This document shows, one piece after another, positions 31,327-42,423 of a DNA stretch of 64,000 nucleotides. The stretch covers positions 86,790,748 to 86,854,747 of the forward strand of contig CM056742.1 in assembly GCA_029851415.1 (NCBI GenBank), given 5' to 3'. This DNA is from Eretmocerus hayati. Its lineage: Eukaryota > Arthropoda > Insecta > Hymenoptera > Aphelinidae. Position 1 is the first letter of the stretch; every line of letters starts with the position of its first letter. Both the position numbers and the translations under genes were made by a program. Below the pieces are notes generated by a model. The model was given only the letters and a program-made list of their open reading frames with translations. It did not search any database and had not been told where the DNA came from.

Positions 31327-34300
31327 TTTTTTTTTTTAAGGTGGTTAGAGGGCAAAATCTGCCTCAGGATCCCTCGGATCCGTCCCCAGACACCGGACTG
31401 GTTCAGCTTACGCGGACTACGCATAGCCCACGCAGGCCATACCAGGCGGGACACGGGTTTGGGTGGGGCCCACCAAGAGATGGCCGTGTAATATCCCTCT
31501 CCCCTCGATGTCCGATACCTAGGGCATCGGGCAATCAAGAAGGAGATCCACCTGCATCTACCATCTCATCCCGGAACCGCGTGAGCATTACTTCAGGATG
31601 AGCGGCATGTCTCGCGCTCGATTGCGAGCGTTCCTCTTCTCCATCTTCTCTCTTCGGCCACTTGTCGGCATCTTCTATCTTCACTCTTCATTGTTCCCTC
31701 TCTTTCTTCTTTCTTCTCTCTTCTTTCTTCTTTCTTCCCTCTTCAGTGCATCAGATTCCTCCTGGAATCATTTGGGCCTCTTCTGTTTCAATCGGCAGAG
31801 TCACTGTAATTCGCCTGCTTCGAGGCGCCTTACTTCCCTCTCTTTCTCCTCTTTGTGGGTCATCACCAGCTTGATGTATCCGGTGAGTCTATCCCATGTC
31901 TCCTGGTTGCGGAGTAAGTACGGGACGAGATTCTCAGGTGTTAGTTGAGCACCCAGCCATTCATCCAGCTCGGCGCGCTCTCTCCGGGTGTCGCTGCACT
32001 TGAACAGGGCATGTTCGGCGTCATCCCATTCGTCCCCGCATGACTGACATGCTGGGGTCGTCCTCTTCTTGAACCTGGTTAGATAGGAACCGAAGCAACC
32101 ATGATCGCTCAGTGCCTGCGTCGTCCAGTAGTCCATCTCTCCGTGGGTGCGTTCCGCCCACTTGGCTACGTCACGGATCAGCCGGTGCGTCCATCTGCCG
32201 TTCGCAAATGGCGAATCCCACTCAGTTTGCCAATGCTCAAGGGGGTTTCCTTCTCGTTGTCGCGGATAATCTCCTTCATCGTCGGGGTGAGTACTCGTTC
32301 GGCTCCGATCACTTTCTGGCGGTCCCAGATCCTCACTCGCTCCGCGACGAGCAAGTGGATGGGCGGTGTACTCGCCAATACGTAAGCCGCATCTCCTGAC
32401 ACGGTGCGGTAGGCACGGATACTTCTCAGGGCCGCTCTCCGGTGGACAGGCCCCATCTTCTTCTCGATGATGGTCTTCTCTACTCTCTTTCCCCACACGG
32501 GTGCACCGTAGAGCATGATAGAGGTGCTGACGGTGTTGAGAAGTGCGCGCCTCTTTTCCTTGGGTCCTCCGATATTCGGCATCAGCCGTTGAAGCGCCGC
32601 ACCAACCCTGCTCGCTTTTTAAGCGGCCTCCTGGATGTGCTTCTTGAACGACCACTTGTCGTCAAGCCATACGCCGAGGTATTTCAGCTCTGTCTTGCGT
32701 GGGATCTCTTGCCCGTTGATGTAAAAGTGGGGCAAGTCAAACTTCCTGCGTCTTGTGACCACGATTGCTTCGCACTTCTTGACAGCAAGCTCTAGGAGCC
32801 TGCTGATCATCCACTCGTAGACTCGGGCCAGCGCCTCGTTTGCGCGTCTACCCAAGAGTTCCTCGTTGTCGGACCAGACTATGAGCCCCGCGTCGTCCGC
32901 GAAAGCCACTATTATCACTCCTTCGGGCAGTTCAATAGACAGTAAACTGTCGCACTGGGTGTTCCAGTTGAACGGCCCGGAAACCGATCCCTGTCCAATT
33001 CCGGCGGACAGTTCCCGGATCTCTTGTCCCTCGTCGGTGTCGTACACGAGTGTCCTGTTCCGCAGATAGTCACTCGTGATGGCTAGTAGATAGGGCGGCA
33101 CTTTACCTGCTTGGGATTGATAGACACGTTCCCAGCTCGCGCAGTTGAACGCGTTCTTTATGTCCAACGCAATAATGGCACAGAATCCTCCTCTTCCTTG
33201 GTATGGGTTCCCTACCGACGCTTGAACCCGCTCTTGGACCTCCTCGATCGCGTGCACAGTGCTTCGTCCCTTCCGGAACCCAAACTGCATTGGTGATAGC
33301 CCGCCGCTCTCTTCGTAGGCTTTTTCCACCCTGTTGAGCACCATCCTCTCGTACATTTTCCCGATATTGTCGAGCATGCTGAGAGGGCGTTGACCTCCTT
33401 GACCTTTAGGTATCAGGACCAGCTTCTGGCGTTTCCACTTATCCGGGAAATTTCCCGCGCTCAGACAGATGTTGAAGAGGTCGAGGAGTAAATCTGGGTT
33501 GTATTTGAAGACCAGTTTCAGAGCCTCGTTTGGAATGCCGTCCAGGCCAGGGGCCTTGCCGTTGGGCAGTCTCTTCGCCGCTATGAGTAGTTCTTGCATA
33601 GTGAAGAGCGGGACGGGGTCGTCGCTCTCTGGAGGGAATGTGACTCTGGGTTCTCCTGCTGGGAAGAGGTCTTCCACGATGCTGCGCAAGGTAGCTGCAT
33701 CAGTCGGTGCTGGGTTGCCCCTCCGGGGTCGGACCTTGGACATGACCACGCGGTATGGCGTACCCCACGGATCTCCATTAACCATGTCGCACAATTCACC
33801 CCAGCACTTCTCTTTGCTTCTCCGGATGGCTAGAACGAGAGCCTTCTTTGCTTCTCTGTACCTATCATCTTCCCCCAGTGATGGTCGTTTTAGTTTCCTT
33901 GATCGCCATGCGGTTCTCCTTTTCTTATTGCTCGTTCTTCGTAGGGCTTTTATCTCGTCGGTGATCCAGTACTCTGGTTTCCTCCAAAAGCATGATGTTG
34001 TCTTGCGAGGCATCGATGCGTCACAAGCTCTTGTGATGGTGGTCGTCACCATATCCACAGCCTCGTCCGCGGTGATGTTCATCGGGAGATCTTCGGCTGT
34101 TCCTATCGATTCCCGGAATTTCCCCTCATCCAGCTTGCGTACCTGCCACCCCGTCGGTCGCGGTCTGTGTGTCGTCTGTCTCTGTCTGTCAGTCCTAAGC
34201 CGAAACCGAATATGTCGATGGTCACTCAATGTTTCCGTGTCCAGAACCTCCCACGATGTCATACGTCCGATGAGCGACGGGCTCATGAACGTCAGGTCGA

Positions 34301-34920
34301 GGACCGAAGACGAACCTCCCTCCCTGGACCGAGTGTCGTGTCGGTGGTAGGTGATAACCCCCGTCTCGTTCGCGAGCACTAATCCCAATGCCTCCATGGC
34401 ATCAGCGAGTATTACCCCCCGTCTATCACGCGGCCCCCCGCTCCAAGTCGGTTCCTTGGAGTTGAAATCCCCCGCGATTATAACTGGCCCCCCCCCCCAT
34501 TGCCTCACATCCTCTTCTAGGTCATGGAGCTCGTCTTCGAATTCGTGCATCTTGAGCGACGGCGAATAGTAGCAGCTGTAGACTGCTGTGCCTTCTATGG
34601 TCTTTCGAGCGAAACCGCGGCCACTAACAGCTGGTCCAGTCTCACGGATCGCAGGATTCATGATCTGGATTACGGCTGTCCTCCAGTGATCGAATGTGGA
34701 TCGAGAGAATTCGCGCTTCCGAGGCGGTTCGGAGATAATCAGAACATCGATCCCTCCTTCTTTGGCTACAGCGTGTAGGAGATCGTCTGCGTCCCCGCTC
34801 TTCCTGAGGTTGGCTTGGATGAAGCTAGCCATTTCTTCCCTTCCTGCGTCTATATGTGGTTCTTGCCTTCTGGTACGCAGTGCAGTTGCTGGCCCCAGAT
34901 CTGTGGTCAGATTTGGACCC

Positions 34921-34922
<2 letters not shown>
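31318..34922 (-). mobile_element. R1-type non-LTR retrotransposon, 5'-truncated, in a (CT)n tract
   Basis: The 3' end is marked by a run of 20 T on the plus strand (a poly(A) tail) directly against CT repeats, and the 5' end also meets CT repeats. It carries an apurinic-like endonuclease, RT and a C-terminal CCHC domain, but no ORF1. Endonuclease type and gene order place it among R1/Jockey-group elements; R1 clade is my best reading. About 3.6 kb. Confidence 0.87.
31801..34832 (-). pseudogene. R1-type ORF2: endonuclease-reverse transcriptase (stop and frameshift)
   Basis: The likely start is the ATG opening MASFIQANLRKSG; the open frame before it is LTR sequence. The endonuclease shows QANLRKS, GDFNSKEPTW and SDHRHIRFRL (catalytic D and H). 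RT shows RLPNGKAPGLDGIPNEALK, FRKGRSTVHAIEEV, ALDIKNAFNCASW and FADDAGLIV (catalytic FADD). A TAA at 32619-32621 interrupts downstream of RT, and a one-base indel in the G run at 32241-32245 shifts the frame. The end keeps a zinc motif, CQSCGDEWDDAEHALFKC. The enzyme nicks target DNA and primes reverse transcription there; this copy cannot make full-length protein. Confidence 0.88.
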
Positions 34923-34954
<32 letters not shown>

Positions 34955-35077
34955 CTTCAACTGTCCTCTCCTTCTCTCTTGCCGTCGTTGTCATATAAAT
35001 GTGATATAATATCCCAATATTAATTATTATATTTGGCCTACGAGAGAGGGAGACGGTAGGTATATTATACCGTCACA
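34923..35077 (-). repeat. gypsy-2 5' LTR, outer part
   Basis: CT repeats and the 125 bases that follow match the end of the other LTR, up to CCGTCACA. It completes the LTR on the far side of the R1-type insertion. Confidence 0.9.
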
Positions 35078-35082
35078 CATTT

Positions 35083-37898
35083 CTTCGCTATTTGTGTTGA
35101 TAAATCCCCTGTTTCCAAATTGAAACTGGATCAGCTCTGGTTCGCCTGAATTGAACTTATCTTGGCTAATTTTGAATGGTTAAAAAACAAGTTTCAAAAT
35201 GAGTTGAGATAAGCGTGAAAATATCAACACGCGAAAGAGTTATCTGCTAAACACTGGAGGAAATGTGGGTCAATACTGCAGTTCCCCATTGGAGCGTTCC
35301 TGAAAAAGCTCTTTTTGATCGTCTGGGCGCAAACGAGTCATTTGCACACTGTTTTTCGCTTTTCATTTGCTCACAGGAGATCAAAAAAGAAGGATGACAC
35401 TCGGGCGCACTGGTTTTCGCGTTCTCGTGACTATTTACACCCTCGCCTACGGCTCGGGCCTGAAAAGGTCACTCGAAGTGCGAAAACCATCGTTTGCGCC
35501 TTTGTATCATAATCTCGATCATAATATACTGTTTAATACGGCTCGACGCGCAACAAAGCTATTGCAAAGAACAACGATTTTTGGCACTCGGCGCATAATA
35601 TACTATTGACTTAAGGAGACTCTCAAGTCACCCAAAATAATTTTGCAACAAATTTCTTAATAGATTTTTTGATGCCTTTTTAGATGCCGTAAACCGTATA
35701 TCCATTGGTATCGAAGAACTCGAGGTATTCTTTTTTTTTTAGTAAAGAAAGAAGCATCGTTTTTGACACGATAGATTTTCGTATTTTTGACTAATATGCG
35801 TGCTACGGAAGAACGCATTTTTTTGGGGGGCACAAAAGTGGCTCAAAGTTCCGATTTTGGGCCATAGAGTTAGATAAAAGGGCTAGAAAAAAATCTGAGG
35901 AATGACCCCTTGTCGTAGGTCGTTTTCTCTTGAAACCCATCTTTTATCTCATGAACCACCCTCATAGAATCTGACAAGGTATTCTATAGTGTTTGCAAGA
36001 TCGTTTCACATGGCAAATTACTCTTCTGCGATAAATTTCACGTGTGATGAATGCTCAAATTCATATTCAAATTCAACTTATTTCGAGGCAAATTCTTCAC
36101 TTAATAATTTCCATCTCTCGTGCAATTTTCTATTTTTCACATCATTAAAACTAGTTTGAATCGATCGCCAATCCAATTTCCTTTTAAAGTGATTCTTGTT
36201 GACCAAGTACATAAATTCGATGAAGTAACGCCACCGTGTCATATAATATAATGAATGCGGAAATAGTTCTCCCTCAATCAGTCACCCACAATTTTGACGG
36301 GAATGACTCGACCAGAAAAATTATTACGGGATGTTGTAGATCGCTTCAAAACCCAGAACTTCTCTTCCTTAAAAATTCCTGTACGATCGAACTTCCTATC
36401 CGAGTCACGAGCTTGTAAGAAAACTTTTTATCACATAGGCCGGTCATGAAGATACCGCCCACTGTTGCATTTCGTCTTCCTCTACATTAGCGGGCAAATT
36501 CATCAGAAAAATATCACGACACATGATTTTGACGTGAAATGATCTCATCTTTGAAAAGATTCCATCAGATTATGCCTCAAATATGACCTATACGAACAAA
36601 ACATGAAATGAATAAAATTTTGTCCAAAAATTAGGGTAATTTTTCTTACCTTGAACACGAGAGTAAATCAGATAGGATTATCTGAAAAATGGAAACTTAA
36701 AGGAGAAAAAATGTAGCTAAATCGAATGATGGAAACTTGTCAAAGCCCAAAAATGATCCGTTTGATCGTGACGATCCTGTGAATACGGAAAAAACTTGAG
36801 GCGATATAGATAAGTCAAATGAAAGCCGGAATGAAGATAAGAAACATCAAGAAATATCTTGAAAAATGAGATTATTTCCACGTCAGAATTAGTCGTGATA
36901 TATTTCTGATCAATTCGAAAAAAAACGATTCATTGTTTCGTGCTGGCACGAAATATAAGATGTTTGTTAAATTTGAACCCGCCTAAGAATCACACATTCA
37001 AGTATTCTCGGAATATCATAATCTTACGTCGTCGGGAAACGGGAAAATGATATGAAACCGACCGGCAATTCTATCAGAAACAATGTTCTTGTGACGTGGC
37101 CATCGAGACCAGCTTTTTTCGATATTTTGAACTTCCAAACATAACCAACGCTTCTCGAGGAACGAGAGAAAACCCCTAGCATTCAACGAACCCCATGCAC
37201 TAATTAAGCTCCTCTTTAGAATGTGTCGACAATATGATCATGACGTTGATAAGGTCTGCGGTATAGATTAACCCTATTTTGAGCACCAACAGTCGTAGAG
37301 ACATTCCTTTCAATCGCAACGAAACTATCTATTCATGTGAATTGTTAGGTACAGCGTATATACGAGCATTCTTTATTACAAGGGTGATCATCAAGGAATT
37401 CATCGAGGAAGCATGCTTGTTGCACGTTATAACGAGGTGGGGAAGTGAAAGGATCTGAATAATCTAATCACAATGTCCATAATGAGCTGATGGTGTGCAC
37501 CATAGAATGTAAAAGAAACGGGTACCCAAAGAAACGAAAGAAAATAATTGGCCAGTAACTTAAGAATTGATATATGATAGTGCAGCACTTACCTCTTTTA
37601 TTATTTGGACTCACGATGCTTTGTCAAAATTATTAGACGACCATCACGCATAATCAGAACTAAAGTTTGGGAATCAGCTCACTAGTGCACTTATTCACTT
37701 CAAATGTATCGTCGGAGGCAACGAAAAAGCTTACTGCTCGTCGCAAAAAATACATATAACGCGCAACAATAGTCCAGGAATCAGCAATCAGCTAATTAAT
37801 GCACTTTTTCACTCTCCAAGGTAACAAAAAAGCGTAATGCTCGTCGCAACCATACATAAACCACTGGACGTCGGCGTCGACCAACGCCGCGCAGTTGA
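35083..37898. other. No gene; one diverged 115-bp duplication
   Basis: No recognised coding sequence over 2.8 kb. Near the right edge a segment starting ATCAGCTCACTAGTGCACTT (37673) is repeated about 115 bases later (37788), each containing GCTCGTCGCAA. Confidence 0.6.
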
Positions 37899-38335
37899 TG
37901 TTTTGTTTTCACCTATACTTACTTGAATGTTGACTTCTGAGCAGCTATTCTGAGAGCCGCCGTGCCTACTTTGATGCAGTAGTGCACCTCGTGATTTTTG
38001 TGCCCAACGGATTGCTGCATAACTAGTAAAACTTCGGGTCTTATTGTGTGGAGTCAGCTTATGTTCTCGGCACGGTTAGTACTTTTTTTCACTTCAGTGG
38101 CGCTCTCGTTCTCGCTGCGTGAGCGTCGTGCAGCCAGTTCAGTAACATAGTCTCGCACGCCGCCTGACACACATCTCGCTCCCTCGTTCACCATGTGAAC
38201 ATTGAATATCGCCAAAATATCAGTTTTGAGTTGTATATTGAAAGTGCAATAAAGCTTCGGTGCTCCCTAGTATTACCCGATGCGTTCTCTTCAATCAACA
38301 ACCTGAACCATCACCCTCAACATCAACGTCCAACA
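37899..38335 (+). repeat. BEL/Pao 5' LTR (left end estimated)
   Basis: The right edge (CCAACA) is fixed by the primer site three bases on. AATAAAGCTTCGGTGCT at about 38251 is the poly(A) signal. The left edge is placed at TGTTTTG, the nearest TG start of plausible length; without the 3' LTR this cannot be verified. Confidence 0.55.
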
Positions 38336-38338
38336 TTT

Positions 38339-38356
38339 TGGTGCATCGGCCGGGAA
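38339..38356 (+). promoter_or_regulatory. BEL/Pao primer-binding site, tRNA-Gly
   Basis: TGGTGCATCGGCCGGGAA is the exact complement of the 3' 18 bases of animal tRNA-Gly(GCC), ...TTCCCGGCCGATGCACCA. Confidence 0.88.
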
Positions 38357-38756
38357 AGAACGCACGGGTATGCAGGGATAGTGCTCGCGTTTCGGAGCGA
38401 GTGGCGTGGCCACGCCGCGACTTGCTGAACGCGCAGTGCAGGACAGACATTTGTTAAGTCCTCTCCTCTACACTGCATGGGGAGCAGGCCAACAAATAAA
38501 ATGTTAGTCTCCTCATCCACGCACCAAATATTGCAGTGGAGAGGAAGGAGCTAAATTGGGTTGCTCCGAGTGGCAGAAGCGACAGTGGAGCAAAAATGCT
38601 CATGTGTCTAGTGCAGTGACGGAATGTTTCAGAACATAGTCAAAAATGCGACAGTGTCAAAGTGATCCGATTAGAATGATGATTACAGGACCAAATCGGA
38701 GCATCGAAGCAGTGCGAAAGTTGACCTCGTGGAAGAGCCGAAGCGGTTGAAACGCC

Positions 38757-38918
38757 ATTTTGAGCTCTCTCGCCGTCACGTAAATCGCAGCGTCGTCGTC
38801 AGTGGCAGGTGGCGCCGGTGCATTTGGGAATCAAGACATCAACAACGGGTGAGCGGCCATTTTGGACTCGCTCATCATCACGTACACAGCGGCGTCGTCA
38901 TCAGTGGCAGTTAGCGGT
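38757..38918 (+). repeat. Duplicated segment in the BEL leader
   Basis: CGTCACGTAAATCGCAGCG with GTCAGTGGCAGG is repeated about 100 bases later as ATCACGTACACAGCGGCG with ATCAGTGGCAGT. Both follow a TTTTGAGCTC/TTTTGGACTC phrase. Confidence 0.65.
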
Positions 38919-39259
38919 GACGCGTTCCAGAATCAAAGCGCTACCACAAGGACAACAGCAAGTGTGGCAGGTTGCTGCATGTCAGGGGCATCATCAGATG
39001 CAAATGCGCTCTCGTCGACGAATCGAGCTGCGCCGCCAGTAGCGCTAACCAAGGTGCTCCAGGAAAAGGTGTGTTCGTTCTTTTGTTGAAATTTGTAAAC
39101 AATGAGCTTGCTCGCAGCATTCTCATGTACGAATTAGCGTTATAGGGAGTAATTGCATCACTCACTCTCTTAGCAAATCGGCAGGTCGGGCGCATGTGCT
39201 GCGCTCTGCACCTCATCGTATCAAGCTTCTTGGACAGGTGTATACAGCCCCGGCTCGCA

Positions 39260-42165
39260 AAAGCCACTTTTCGGAACGACATTTTCCGGAATGTCATAGC
39301 CACTGTTCGGAACGACATTTTCCGGAATGTCATAGTCACTTAACGGAACGAAATTTTGCTGAATGTCATAGCCACTTTTCGGAACGACATTTTCCGGAAT
39401 GTCATAGTCACTTAACGGAACGACATTTTCCGGAATGCCATAGTCACTTAACGGAACGACATTTTCCGGAATGCCATGACCACTTAACGGAACGACATTT
39501 TCCGGAATGTCATAGCCACTTTTCGGAACGACATTTTCCGGAATGCCATAGCCACTTAACGGAACGACATTTTCCGGAATGTCATAGCCACTTTTCGGAA
39601 CGACATTTTCCGGAATGCCATAGCCACTTAACGGAACGACATTTTCCGGAATGTCATAGCCACTTTTCGGAACGACATTTTCCGGAATGTCATAGTCACT
39701 TAACGGAACGACACTTTCCTGAATGTCATAGCCTCTTTTCGGAACGACAGACACCGGAATGTCATAGCCACTTTTCGGATCGACATTTTCCGGAATGTCA
39801 TAGTCACTTAACGGAACGACATTTTCCTGAATGTCATAGCCACTTTTCGGAACGACATTTTCCGGAATGTCATAGTCACTTAACGGAACGACATTTTTCC
39901 TGAATGTCATAGTCACTTAACGGAACGACATTTTCCTGAATGTCATAGCCACTTTTCGGAACGACATTTTCCGGAATGTCATAGTCACTTAACGGAACGA
40001 CATTTTCCGGAATGCCATAGTCACTTAACGGAACGACATTTTCCGGAATGCCATGACCACTTAACGGAACGACATTTTCCGGAATGTCATAGCCACTTTT
40101 CGGAACGACATTTTCCGGAATGCCATAGCCACTTAACGGAACGACATTTTCCGGAATGTCATAGCCACTTTTCGGAACGACATTTTCCGGAATGCCATAG
40201 CCACTTAACGGAACGACATTTTCCGGAATGTCATAGCCACTTTTCGGAACGACATTTTCCGGAATGTCATAGTCACTTAACGGAACGACATTTTGCTGAA
40301 TGTCATAGCCACTTTTCGGAACGACATTTTCCGGAATGTCATAGTCACTTAACGGAACGACATTTTCCTGAATGTCATAGCCTCTTTTCGGAACGACGTT
40401 TCCCGGAATGTCATAGCCACTTTTCGGAACGACATTTTCCGGAATCTCATAGTCACTTAACGGAACGACATTTTCCGGAATGTCATGGTCACTTACGGAA
40501 CGATATTTCCCTGAATGTCATAGCCACTTTTCGGAACGACGTTTTCCTGAATGTCATAGTCACTTAACGGAACGACATTTTCCGGAATGTCATAGTCACT
40601 TAACGGAACGACATTTTTCCTGAATGTCATAGTCATTCAACGGAACGACATTTTCCTGAATGTCATAGCCACTTTTCGGAACGACATTTTCCGGGATGCC
40701 ATAGCCACTTTTCGGAACGACATTTCCCGGAATGTCATAGTCACTTAACGGAACGACATTTTCCTGAATTTCATAGCCTCTTTTCGGAACGACATTTTCC
40801 GGAATGTCATAGCCACTTTTCGGAACGACATTTCCCGGAATGTCATAGTCACTTAACGGAACGACATTTTCCGGAATGTCATAGTCACTTAACGGAACGA
40901 CATTTTCCGGAATGTCATAGCCACTTTTCGGAACGACATTTTCCGGAATGTCATAGTCACTTAACGGAACGACATTTTGCTGAATGTCATAGCCACTTTT
41001 CGGAACGACATTTTCCGGAATGTCATAGTCACTTAACGGAACGACATTTTCCTGAATGTCATAGCCTCTTTTCGGAACGACGTTTCCCGGAATGTCATAG
41101 CCACTTTTCGGAACGACATTTTCCGGAATCTCATAGTCACTTAACGGAACGACATTTTCCGGAATGTCATAGCCACTTTTCGGAACGACATTTTCCGGAA
41201 TGTCATAGTCACTTAACGATACGACATTTTCCGGAATGTCATAGCCACTTTTCGGAACGACATTTTCCGGAATGTCATAGCCACTTTTCGGAACGACATT
41301 TTCCGGAATGTCATAGTCACTTAACGGAACGACATTTTGCTGAATGTCATAGCCTCTTTTCGGAACGACATTTTCCGGAATGTCATAGCCACTTTTCGGA
41401 ACGACATTTTCCGGAATGTCATAGTCACTTAACGGAACGACATTTTCCGGAATGTCATAGCCACTTTTCGGATCGACATTTTCCGGAATGTCATAGTCAC
41501 TTAACGGAACGACATTTTGCTGAATGTCATAGCCACTTTTCGGAACGACATTTTCCGGAATGTCATAGTCACTCAACGGAACGACATTTTCCTGAATGTC
41601 ATAGCCTCTTTTCGGAACGACATACACCGGAATGTCATCGCCACTTTTCGGATCGACATTTTCCGGAATGTCATAGTCACTTAACGGAACGACATTTTTC
41701 TGAATGTCATAGCCACTTTTCGGAACGACATTTTCCTGAATGTCATAGCCACTTTTCGGAACGACATTTTCCGGAATGTCATAGCCACTTTTCGGAACGA
41801 CATTTTCCGGAATGTCATAGTCACTTAACGGAACGACATTTTGCTGAATGTCATAGTCACTTAACGGAACGACATTTTGCTGAATGTCATAGCCTCTTTT
41901 CGGAACGACATTTTCCGGAATGTCATAGCCACTTTTCGGAACGACATTTTCCGGAATGTCATAGTCACTCAACGAAACGACTTTTTCCGGAATGTCATAG
42001 CCACTTTTCGGAAAGACATTTTCCGGAATATCATAGTCACTTAACGGAACGACATTTTCCTGAATGTCATAGCCACTTTTCGGAACGACATTTTCCGGAA
42101 TGTCATAGCCACTTTTGGGACGACATCTTCCGGAATGTCATCGACATTTTCCGGAATGCTCTAGC
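39260..42165. repeat. 36-bp minisatellite, about 80 copies, in the BEL leader
   Basis: Contiguous 36-base units in two main variants, one with AGCCACTTTTCGGAA and one with AGTCACTTAACGGAA, followed by CGACATTTTCCGGAATGTCAT. Each unit contains GACATT-TTCCGG-AATGTC, an imperfect hairpin around TTCCGGAA. A stretch with the rare phrase ATGCCATGACC recurs about 577 bases apart (39471 and 40048), showing block duplication of some 16 units. As 36 is a multiple of three, long open frames persist on both strands (up to 458 codons); these look like by-products. Decayed copies continue to about 42225. Confidence 0.97.
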
Positions 42166-42423
42166 TAAACCAATCGCATTCGCATAATCCGGAATGTCAT
42201 CGGAATTTTCCGGAACGCTCCAACTGAGGCAGTCTTATTGACATTATCTGGAGTGCTCGTATCATTTTGTCGAGTTCTCCTCACGCCGTAGCAATCCCAA
42301 TTCGTCTGAATTATTCGTTTGGATGGATAGAGATTCCAAACGAATAAGTCAACGAGATAAAACAGTGTACAACTACACAACTTGTGGCTGTTGTGCGTTT
42401 TTTCGAAACGCTCGCTGGTCAAC

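Larger units (their letters stand above)
20336..35077 (-). mobile_element. Ty3/gypsy element gypsy-2 with ~1-kb LTRs, interrupted by an R1-type insertion
   Basis: Two near-identical blocks, TGACTGG...CCGTCACA on the plus strand, sit at 20336-21343 and at 30507-31317 plus 34923-35077; the second is split by a non-LTR insertion. Read on the minus strand the LTR is TGTGACGG...CCAGTCA. A primer-like site follows the 5' LTR and a G-rich polypurine tract precedes the 3' LTR. Between them lie gag, pol (PR-RT-RH-IN), a DNA-binding-like tail, a third ORF and a non-coding block. CATTT occurs at or within a base of both outer edges, probably the target duplication. Gag and pol are broken at many places. 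Confidence 0.88.

Noticed and set aside
33469..34350. Plus-strand frame of 293 codons
   Set aside because: Shadow of the R1-type RT on the opposite strand; no independent domain.
38195..38428. Possible small gene across the BEL LTR and primer site
   Set aside because: The frame spans the poly(A) signal and the tRNA-Gly primer site, so it is LTR sequence.
40596..41972. Minus-strand open frame of 458 codons with a YDIPENVVP repeat, and 235-codon frames on both strands at 39196-39916
   Set aside because: They arise because a 36-base unit without stops repeats in frame. Both strands are open, variants do not favour one frame, and no start context or flanking domain supports a protein.
39260..42165. 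36-bp repeats considered as a CRISPR array
   Set aside because: Units are contiguous with no unique spacers, and the setting is an insect-type retrotransposon.
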